In this document: positions 40,781 to 46,866 of the stretch, piece after piece
How the letters are laid out: each line of letters opens with the position of its first letter
Position numbering within the stretch: position 1 is the stretch's first letter
Source: Rhodocyclaceae bacterium UBA2271
GTDB taxonomy: Bacteria; Pseudomonadota; Gammaproteobacteria; Burkholderiales; Rhodocyclaceae
Direction of reading: 5' to 3'
DNA length: 46,866 nt
NCBI GenBank assembly: GCA_002347405.1
Contig: DDXB01000074.1
Coordinates: 270 to 47,135, forward strand
The notes under the pieces: model-generated
What the model saw: the letters and a program-made list of their open reading frames with translations, nothing else
Databases searched by the model: none
Told to the model about the DNA's origin: nothing
Made by a program: the position numbers and the translations under genes

Positions 40781-42255
40781 ATAGCACAACTCTTGGAGAA
40801 ACGCCTCCGGCTCGCTTCGACTGGACCAAATGGATCGCGCTGCTCGGCGGTTTTGGCCTCTTCCTGCTGATCTATTTCTCCCCGCCCTGGGGCGTCGCCA
40901 TCGATCCGGGCGGCAAGGAATTCGTTCTTTCCCAGGAAGGCAAGGCGGCCATCGGCCTGTTCCTGATGGCCGGCATCTGGTGGGTGTTCGAGGTGATTCC
41001 CATTGGCATCACCGCCATCGCCATCGGCGTGTTCCAGGCGCTGTTCCTGATCCGCCCGGCCAGGGAGGCATTCCGCGACTTCATGGACCCGTCGGTGATG
41101 TTCATCTTCGGCTCCATGGTCATCGGCATGGCCTTCACCAAGACCGGCCTGACCAAGCGCATTGCCTACAAGATGCTGGCGGTGGTCGGCGAAAATACGC
41201 GCACCATCCTGCTCGGCACCATGGTCGTCACCGCCCTGCTCGCCCACGTCATGGCGCACACGGCGGTCGCCGCCACCATGTTCCCCATCCTGCTGGCCAT
41301 CCTCGCCCTCTACAAGGAAGGCGAAGGACCGTCGCGCTTCGGCAAGGGGCTGTTCATCGGTATGGCCTGGGCGGCCGGCGCCGGCAGCATCATCACCCTG
41401 CTCGGCGCCGCGCGCGGCCCGGCGGCGGCGGCGATGTTCACCGAGTTCACCGGGCGCCAGGTCGATTTCTTCGACTTCCCTCTCTACATGGGCATCATCG
41501 GCTGGACCATGGTCTTCATCATCTGGGCCTACATCGCCGTCGTCTTCAAGCCGTCCAAGGACTCCATCCCCGGCCTGCGCGACAAGGTAGCCAAGCTGGC
41601 GCGCGTCCTGGGCCCGATGACCGCGAAGGAGAAATTCGTCATCGCCTGCGTCGGCCTCGTCGTCGTCATGATGGCGGCGCAATCGATGGTGCCGGCGCTC
41701 AAGGGCATCGACCGCGCCGGCCTGATGCTCACCTCGACGCTGCTGTTCTTCATCTTCGGCGTGCTGAAAGTGCAAGACCTCGAAGAGATGCCGTGGAACA
41801 TCATCCTGCTGTTCTCGGGCGCGATGAGCATCGGCTTCTGCCTGTGGAAGACCGGCGCCGCCGAGTGGATGGCGGTGAACTTCCTTACGGCACTCCTGGA
41901 GGCGCACTGGTGGGTGTTCGTCATGGGCGTGTCCGCTTTCATCCTGATCATGACCAACTTCATCATGAACGTCGCCGCCATCGCCATCGCCCTGCCGGTC
42001 TCGCTGGTGATGGCGCGTTATCTCGGCGTCGCGCCCGACGTGATCTTCTTCTCCGCGCTGGTGGTCGCCGGCATGCCCTTCATGTTGCTGATCGGCGCGG
42101 CGCCCAATGCCATCGCCTACGAGTCCAAGCAGTTCACGCCGGGCGAGTTTTTCAAGCACGGCCTGGTCATGAGCGCGATCCTGCTGGTAGTGCTGGGCAT
42201 CGCGCTGGTCACCCTCTGGCCGCTGCTGGGCATGCAGATTCTGCTGCCGAGCTAA
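40777..42255 (+). CDS. DASS/SLC13-family anion symporter
   Basis: A 492-residue membrane protein of the divalent anion:Na+ symporter family (sulfate, dicarboxylates or related anions). Family features include WWVFEVIPIGITAIAIGVFQALF in the first half, the long helical hairpins, and the second-half segments VMGVSAFILIMTNFIMNVAAIAIALPVSL and LIGAAPNAIAYESKQFTPGEF. It is translationally coupled to the CBS protein. Nearby SulP and TauE/SafE genes make an inorganic anion such as sulfate, sulfite or thiosulfate plausible. The opposite strand carries a long open frame that is only a shadow. Confidence 0.88.
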   Translation: MNSTTLGETPPARFDWTKWIALLGGFGLFLLIYFSPPWGVAIDPGGKEFVLSQEGKAAIGLFLMAGIWWVFEVIPIGITAIAIGVFQALFLIRPAREAFRDFMDPSVMFIFGSMVIGMAFTKTGLTKRIAYKMLAVVGENTRTILLGTMVVTALLAHVMAHTAVAATMFPILLAILALYKEGEGPSRFGKGLFIGMAWAAGAGSIITLLGAARGPAAAAMFTEFTGRQVDFFDFPLYMGIIGWTMVFIIWAYIAVVFKPSKDSIPGLRDKVAKLARVLGPMTAKEKFVIACVGLVVVMMAAQSMVPALKGIDRAGLMLTSTLLFFIFGVLKVQDLEEMPWNIILLFSGAMSIGFCLWKTGAAEWMAVNFLTALLEAHWWVFVMGVSAFILIMTNFIMNVAAIAIALPVSLVMARYLGVAPDVIFFSALVVAGMPFMLLIGAAPNAIAYESKQFTPGEFFKHGLVMSAILLVVLGIALVTLWPLLGMQILLPS

Positions 42256-42257
42256 TC

Positions 42258-42445
42258 ACACGCCCGCCCCCCTTCGCCCCCCTCTCGGGGGGTTCTTGCT
42301 TGCTCGCTGCGCTCGGCTATTACGGGGTGCGGGGGGTTGCGGTCGGAGGGGGTTGCGGTCGGAGGGGGTTGCGGTCGGAGGGGGTTGCGGCTGGCGCCGC
42401 GTGCCGCGTTTGCTTGGGGCGGCCCGGCGCAAACGCTACCGTGAA
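42258..42445. repeat. Intergenic repeat copy between convergent genes
   Basis: Family modules in order: hairpin CCCCCC-TCTC-GGGGGG followed by TTCTT (42277-42297), 'gctcgctgcgctcggctattacgggg', then an expanded tandem block, then 'ttgcggctggcgccgcgtgccgcgtttgcttggggcggcccggcgcaaacgct'. It lies between the DASS gene and the convergent PPDK-like gene; the hairpin may serve as terminator. Confidence 0.85.
42337..42384. repeat. Three perfect tandem copies of a 16-bp unit
   Basis: TTGCGGTCGGAGGGGG repeated exactly three times (42337, 42353, 42369), followed by TTGCGGCTGG of the parent repeat. It looks like slippage expansion within the dispersed repeat. Confidence 0.95.
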
Positions 42446-42452
42446 TGGGCCA

Positions 42453-45038
42453 TCATTCCTGCGGTGCTGCCGCCCCTTCGCTCATGCCGTCCCGGATCAT
42501 GCGGATGTCCGCATGGATTCTGTCCAGATACTCTTCGATGAAGCCCTCCTCGTCCATCACCATGTCCACCTGACGGGTGTGGATGAGCAGATAGCCCAGC
42601 ACCACGAGCCGCTCCTTCAGGTAGGGCACCGGCCGCTTCTCGATGCGGGCCGTGAGGGAATCGCCCTTGATGTCGACGCGGAAATCCAGCTCGCGCAGCA
42701 TCTCGCCCAAGAGCCGCACGCGCCGGCGCCGCCGTCGTTCGTCGGCGGCGCCGCCCTGGAACTGGAAGTTCACATAGGACTCGGTGAGCAACTCCGAAAA
42801 GTTGGCCTCGGCCAGGGCGAAGTGATAGCCGAGCCGGACGCTCAGATTGCAATATTTCTTCGACAGCAAAAAGTAGTTGCGACCGGCCATGCTCGAACGC
42901 ACCGCCGGGTCGATCTGCGGATTCATCGCCGACTGCGCGATGATGGCGCCGAAGCCGCGCAGGCTGACCGGCGGTGGCCCTTCCCAGGGCACGGCCGTCA
43001 TGCCCTTCCAGATCGCCAACATCGGTTCGGAAACAATGTCCTCGATGCGGATGAACGGGCTCGCCAGATCCGTGTCCTCCCGATAGCCGTCCTTCAGATT
43101 GATCACCCACCACTGGGATGGCATGCCGACCACATATAACTGCTTGGCCGATTTGTCGCGCGAACCATAACGGCGGCCAAAATTGAACATTTCCGCCAGG
43201 GCTTTTTCGTGGCAGAAGCGGGTGATGTCGTGCAGAGTCTGACAATTTCCCGCCTTGAAAAACGGCGAGTCCGGCGCGGTCAGGTGCAGCGGCGTGATGT
43301 GGGTGAGCGCATCCTTGAGCAGCGTGTGAATCGGGCTGCCCGCCATGAGGTTGGGCGGCGGCGGCGCGGCCTTCAGCAGGGCTTCGACGCGCCCCTCATA
43401 GACGCGACGGGCCGTGGCGCACACCGTAATCGCCTGGCCATTTTCGAGTCGGGCCGTCGCGCCCGGCAGGTCGAACAGCGCCGGCACGCCGAACTCGCGC
43501 GCCACGGTGGCCAGATGGGTGGCGCTCTGGCCGGTTTCGCTCACCACGGCCGACGCACGGTTTATCAGCACGGCCCATTCCGGATAGGGCGTCTCCACCA
43601 CCAGCACCGCGCCTTTCGGGAACTCGAGAATGTCGAGCGCGCAGTTGACCTTGAACACCTCACCCGCGGCGGTACCCCGGCTGGCCGTAACACCGCCCGA
43701 AAGTATGGGTGTCTGATCCGTGAGCTGCCCCGCCACCGGCGCCAATTCCTGCTCTGCTTCCGGCCCGCCACCACCCGGGCCCGGACCCGCCACCGCATCG
43801 AGGGGCCGCGCCTGGAGAATGAATAGCTTGCCTTCACGATCAAACGCCCACTCGATATCCTGCGGCGCTCCGAAATGACTTTCTATCTGTAGCGACACCC
43901 GCGCCAGTTCGCGCGCCTCGGCTTCGGTCAGACAACTCTTGCCACCCGGTGCATCAGCCAGGTGAGTCCAGGTGACGTCGTGCGGCGCATCGCGCGCTAC
44001 CTGCAGCAGGTCGTAGGCGGAACTGCCGTCCACGATCTGGGTGCCCAGTCCTGCCGCGGCGTGAATTATCACCCAGGGCCCCTCCGGGTCGCCGGCGGGT
44101 CGCGAATAGGCCACGCCGCTGGCACTGGCGTCGACCATGACCAGGCAACCGACGCACATCAGCACGTCCTGGTGCCGATAGCCGCGCTGTTGATGGTAGA
44201 TGATGGCCTGGCTCTGATATTTGCCGGCCAGGATGTCCCGGTAGATCCGCGGGATCTCAGCCTCGCCCACCCCCAGACGGGTACGGTATTGGCCGGCGAA
44301 GGAGCCCTGGATGCCATCCTCGCCGAGGGCGCTCGAACGCATCGAGACGGTGAGCGGCCGCCCCGCCCGTGCGACGAGCAGCTCGACCTGTTGCCGAATC
44401 GCCCGCACGAGATCCCCGGGTAACAGAGTGGACCTGATCAGATCCTGGATGTCCGCACTGACCGTGTAGAGGGCTTCGAGGTTCTCGATGTCGAGCGTCT
44501 TCAGGCGACGATTGATCTCGTCCTGAATGTAACTCACCTCCATGAAATGCAGGGCGGCAGAGGCCGTGACCACAAAGCCATCGGGAACGCGCAGGCCGAG
44601 GTGCTTTTTCATCTCGCCGAGGTTGGCCATTTTCGCGCCGACCTGATCGACGGCGCGGCGGTCGATGTCGTCGATACCGAGCACCAGCGCGGTCCCCGCC
44701 ACCGCTGGCTGCCGCGAGAGGATGGCCTCGATCTCGTCGGTGATGCTCGTGAAACGGTCGTGAAGGTCGCGATAGCGGCCGTCGGAAAGCACCGTCAGGC
44801 TGTGCACCATTTTGTAGACGTTCACCGTCAGCGCCGTCAGCTCGCCGCGCACGAAGGCCATGCCGAATGGCTTGCCTGATTGGAGCATGTTTTCGGCCGA
44901 CGACATCAGCTCGAGCGCGTTGTTGTTGGCCGTGAGCAGGGCGCGAAAGTTGCGGAACTGCTCCAGGAAGGCCGACTGAATTTCTTCGGCACCAAGCCGG
45001 GGGCGCGACTGAAACAGTTTGGCAAGGAACTTGAACAT
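42453..45038 (-). CDS. PPDK/PEP-synthase-like protein lacking the C-terminal barrel
   Basis: An 861-residue soluble protein. About residues 1-130 are a helical N-terminal region. Residues about 135-450 are a pyruvate-phosphate-dikinase ATP-binding domain (VGAKMANLGEMKKHLGLRVPDGFVVT, SMRSSALGEDGIQGSFAGQYRT). A swivelling phosphohistidine domain follows, with His508 in SETGQSATHLATVAREFGVPAL. The last 270 residues are not the usual PEP-binding TIM barrel and match nothing I recognise. It may phosphorylate some other acceptor. The ATG at 45038 (MFKFLAKLF) is preferred; a frame 59 codons longer reads through an intergenic repeat (SEQQSPPPRGGG) and is unlikely. It lies downstream of the TauE-type and membrane genes on the same strand. 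Confidence 0.8.
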   Translation of the reverse strand: MFKFLAKLFQSRPRLGAEEIQSAFLEQFRNFRALLTANNNALELMSSAENMLQSGKPFGMAFVRGELTALTVNVYKMVHSLTVLSDGRYRDLHDRFTSITDEIEAILSRQPAVAGTALVLGIDDIDRRAVDQVGAKMANLGEMKKHLGLRVPDGFVVTASAALHFMEVSYIQDEINRRLKTLDIENLEALYTVSADIQDLIRSTLLPGDLVRAIRQQVELLVARAGRPLTVSMRSSALGEDGIQGSFAGQYRTRLGVGEAEIPRIYRDILAGKYQSQAIIYHQQRGYRHQDVLMCVGCLVMVDASASGVAYSRPAGDPEGPWVIIHAAAGLGTQIVDGSSAYDLLQVARDAPHDVTWTHLADAPGGKSCLTEAEARELARVSLQIESHFGAPQDIEWAFDREGKLFILQARPLDAVAGPGPGGGGPEAEQELAPVAGQLTDQTPILSGGVTASRGTAAGEVFKVNCALDILEFPKGAVLVVETPYPEWAVLINRASAVVSETGQSATHLATVAREFGVPALFDLPGATARLENGQAITVCATARRVYEGRVEALLKAAPPPPNLMAGSPIHTLLKDALTHITPLHLTAPDSPFFKAGNCQTLHDITRFCHEKALAEMFNFGRRYGSRDKSAKQLYVVGMPSQWWVINLKDGYREDTDLASPFIRIEDIVSEPMLAIWKGMTAVPWEGPPPVSLRGFGAIIAQSAMNPQIDPAVRSSMAGRNYFLLSKKYCNLSVRLGYHFALAEANFSELLTESYVNFQFQGGAADERRRRRRVRLLGEMLRELDFRVDIKGDSLTARIEKRPVPYLKERLVVLGYLLIHTRQVDMVMDEEGFIEEYLDRIHADIRMIRDGMSEGAAAPQE

Positions 45039-45044
45039 GAAAAG

Positions 45045-45205
45045 GCCCACCCCCTCCCGTCCTCCCCCTCGCGGGGGAGGTGACTGTTGCTCGCTGCGCT
45101 CGTCTGTTACGGGGCGCTCCCGTTCGAGTTTTTGTGCGTGTTGCGCCTGGCGGCGCGTGCCGCTTTTCCTTGGGACGGCCCAGCGGAAAAGCTGCTGTAA
45201 TTCAC
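45045..45205. repeat. Intergenic repeat copy upstream of PPDK-like gene
   Basis: Modules: 'cccctcgcgggggagg', 'gctcgctgcgctcgtctgttacggggcg', 'cccgttcgagttttt', 'cgcctggcggcgcgtgccgcttttccttgggacggcccagcgg'. It sits in the 185-bp gap between two minus-strand genes of one putative operon. Confidence 0.8.
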
Positions 45206-45223
45206 GCCAACGCAATGCTCCAC

Positions 45224-45913
45224 TCAGTGTTCCAGCTTGAGTCCCCAGCCTTCAAACATGAAGAGGATAGCGTAGCCATACCAGATCGTGTAAACCACAT
45301 AACCCACCAGGGATGCCAGAACCACCCAGAGCATGTTGCTCATGGGAATCGCCTTGATCCCGAAATAGTTATACGCGGGCTCGACGCCCTTGGTCTGCAC
45401 ATCGCGCACGGTCTTGCTCTCGGCGAATTTGCTCTGCTTGTCCAGTTCCTTGCCCATCGTGGAGAGGGCGCGGTGCCAGTCATACAGCGCACGCTTGGGC
45501 TCGACCCCGTACTTATCCGTCAGCTTGGCGCCCTCGTTGTTGAACATGAGGTCGGCATCGGCCAGCGCCCCACTGAGCAGTTGGCCCATGTCGCCGGTTA
45601 CGGTCAGCTGCCCCCCCTCGGCAACCACGCTGGCGCCGGCCGCCGTGAACAACTTGTTCATCCGCTCGGTTTGACCGTCGTCCGCCGCCTTGATGCTCAG
45701 CGTAACGTCCTTGCCCTCATGCTGCTTGGCCTTTTCGGCCAGATCGGGAATGTAATAGGCCGAGTTCTTGGAGATGGAGTTGAAGACGCCGTCCAGATAG
45801 TCGATGGTGTTCTTGCCACCTTCGAGCACGGGGCTGAAGATCGCGAACAGGACGATGAAAAAGCCCGTCAGGAGCGCGAGTCCAATACCGAATTCTCTTT
45901 TGTCGTGAATCAT
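45224..45913 (-). CDS. Membrane-anchored protein of unknown function beside TauE-type exporter
   Basis: A 229-residue protein with a membrane helix near each end (FGIGLALLTGFFIVLFAIFSPVL at about 8-30; MLWVVLASLVGYVVYTIWYGYAILFMF at about 195-221). Between them lie about 160 hydrophilic residues, probably periplasmic (KNSAYYIPDLAEKAKQHEGKDVTLSIKA...). I do not recognise the family. The ATG is 2 bp after the stop of the TauE/SafE gene, with GGAGG inside that gene, so the two are tightly coupled. It may be a partner or periplasmic receptor for the exporter. Its central part has a repeated alpha/beta look but no catalytic motif. Confidence 0.75.
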   Translation of the reverse strand: MIHDKREFGIGLALLTGFFIVLFAIFSPVLEGGKNTIDYLDGVFNSISKNSAYYIPDLAEKAKQHEGKDVTLSIKAADDGQTERMNKLFTAAGASVVAEGGQLTVTGDMGQLLSGALADADLMFNNEGAKLTDKYGVEPKRALYDWHRALSTMGKELDKQSKFAESKTVRDVQTKGVEPAYNYFGIKAIPMSNMLWVVLASLVGYVVYTIWYGYAILFMFEGWGLKLEH

Positions 45914-45915
45914 GA

Positions 45916-46866
45916 TCAGTCCTCCCGCTTGAGTGTTTTGATGTTGGCAAAGAAGGTCCAGAACACCCAGACCGTGAAACTGCCGAGGGCAATGAAGAAG
46001 ATGCCGATGCCGATATTCTCGACAAGTTTTCCGGTCTCCTCGGTCATCGGGATGTAACCCATGCTGGCGAGCTTGCTCGGCAGGGCGAAAATCCGGTTGA
46101 CGAAGGCGGACATCACCGCCAGGGCGAAGAAGCCGCGGATGGTTACACCGGAAACCACCTTGGTGACCAGGGTGCCGATCTGGATGCCGAACAAGGAGCC
46201 CAGCAGCATGCCCATCGCCAGGGTGTAGAAAATGAAGCCGTAGATGGCGTATTGGCCGATGCCGGCGTAACCCGCGGTGAATACGATTTGCAGAATGTCC
46301 GTGCCCACCGTCGTGGACGCGGAAACGCCGAGCACATAGACGAAGATCGGGAAGGTGAGAAAGCCGCCGCCCACGCCCATGATGGCGGCGGCGATGCCGA
46401 CGATGAAGCCGCTGACGACCAGAAAGTACGCGGAAACCTTGCGGCCGCCCGGCACCACGCCTTCGTCGAAGTGGATCATCGGCGGCAGATTGACGGACTG
46501 CACCTTGCGCGCCAGGCCGGTCATGTCGTCAACCACCACAGCTTTCTTGGGCGCTCCGGTTGACTTGGACGATTGGGTTGGTTTGGCCGGCTTGGCGGGC
46601 GCGGCAGCGGCCTTGCGCATCCGGAAATAATCGGTCATGCCGTAGAAGCCGAGGAAACCCAGCAGGAAGACGTAGATCGTCGTGATGAAGGCGTCGGAAA
46701 GCACCGGGTTCATCTCGTAAAGCGTACGGTTGATGTAGCCCCCCAGCGTGGCGCCGGCGATGGAGCCAATCAGGAAGGTGACCGCCAGCGAGACCGAAAT
46801 ATTGCCGAGCTTGCGATGCAGCACGCTGCCCATGATGGCCTTGGCGAAGATGTGGAAGAGATCGGT
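45916..46866 (-). CDS. TauE/SafE (TSUP) family transporter, N-terminus outside window
   Basis: At least 316 residues of a membrane protein in the 4-toluene-sulfonate uptake/sulfite exporter family. Repeated family motifs are visible (LTFPIFVYVLGVSASTTVGTDILQIVFTAGYAGI, and at the window edge TDLFHIFAKAIMGSVLHRKLGNIS). The reading frame runs without a stop to base 46866, and the edge residues are the usual middle-of-first-half motif, so the ATG at 46833 is internal and the true start lies beyond the window. A Lys/Ala/Pro-rich cytoplasmic loop (KAAAAPAKPAKPTQSSK) joins the halves. Likely role: export of sulfite or a related sulfur anion; inferred from family and neighbours. Confidence 0.88.
   Translation of the reverse strand, partial: TDLFHIFAKAIMGSVLHRKLGNISVSLAVTFLIGSIAGATLGGYINRTLYEMNPVLSDAFITTIYVFLLGFLGFYGMTDYFRMRKAAAAPAKPAKPTQSSKSTGAPKKAVVVDDMTGLARKVQSVNLPPMIHFDEGVVPGGRKVSAYFLVVSGFIVGIAAAIMGVGGGFLTFPIFVYVLGVSASTTVGTDILQIVFTAGYAGIGQYAIYGFIFYTLAMGMLLGSLFGIQIGTLVTKVVSGVTIRGFFALAVMSAFVNRIFALPSKLASMGYIPMTEETGKLVENIGIGIFFIALGSFTVWVFWTFFANIKTLKRED

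Noticed and set aside
40591..42159. Minus-strand open frame of 522 codons opposite the DASS gene
   Set aside because: Composition is dominated by His, Asp, Glu and Gly, typical of the antisense of a hydrophobic GC-rich gene. No ribosome-binding site.
40830..43139. Very long plus-strand open frame (769 codons) across the DASS gene and repeat
   Set aside because: It lies in another frame of the DASS gene and runs on antisense to the PPDK-like gene. The translation is Arg/His-rich with no family motif, as expected from GC-rich shadow frames.
13722..45205. Repeats as a CRISPR array
   Set aside because: Copies are scattered over the window, unequal in length and not separated by uniform spacers.

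Overview
The window looks like a piece of a GC-rich betaproteobacterial chromosome, probably a sulfur-oxidising or facultatively autotrophic member of the Rhodocyclales/Nitrosomonadales. This is inferred from gene content (DAB-type inorganic carbon accumulation, octaheme tetrathionate-reductase-type cytochrome, YeeE/YedE and rhodanese sulfur genes, chromate resistance) and from the character of the proteins. No rRNA, tRNA, CRISPR array, transposase or phage gene was seen.

Layout. (1) 1-1803: a DmeF-type cation efflux gene between two arms of a perfect 149-bp inverted repeat, in repeat-rich DNA. (2) 1804-5574, minus strand: an operon of an HTH/ferredoxin-reductase fusion, a MoxR AAA+ ATPase and a VWA protein. 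(3) 5674-12814: an enlarged chromate-resistance cluster. A divergent MFS gene and chrB share a double palindrome; downstream lie an HD protein, chrA, a ChrC-type superoxide dismutase, a ChrE-type rhodanese, a lone ChrB C-terminal domain and a second MFS paralogue. (4) 13107-18632: a sulfur/redox block with an octaheme cytochrome and cytochrome b on the minus strand, and a monoheme cytochrome, a YeeE/YedE transporter and a three-domain rhodanese lipoprotein on the plus strand. (5) 18753-22065: a ferredoxin-NADP reductase, an iron alcohol dehydrogenase and a divergent carbonic-anhydrase-like protein.

(6) 22262-37778 is the most notable part. A seven-gene minus-strand operon (34640 to 22660) encodes a small USP-like protein, a SulP transporter with STAS domain, a NuoM-like subunit, DabA, a NuoL-like DabB and two more antiporter-like subunits. 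It reads as an expanded DAB inorganic carbon pump. Upstream and divergent lie a sensor kinase and an NtrC-class sigma54 activator. A sigma54 -24/-12 sequence faces the operon, and three TTGC-N5-GCAA-type inverted repeats lie 110-200 bp upstream of its expected start. A second sigma54 promoter with two related inverted repeats at similar distances precedes a small orphan gene at 22262, convergent with the end of the operon. I infer a dedicated sigma54 two-component regulon for carbon uptake.

(7) 38060-42255: a second SulP transporter carrying the same unusual insertion, a CBS-pair protein and a DASS anion symporter. (8) 42453-46866, minus strand: a TauE/SafE exporter cut by the window edge, a membrane-anchored protein of unknown function and a PPDK/PEP-synthase-like protein.

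Two repeat systems cut across all regions: a modular intergenic repeat family with a G/C hairpin core, and a short element (core GCCAGCGCCGACTTT) found between genes and inside reading frames. Everything here is read by eye; family names rest on recognised motifs, not on searches.
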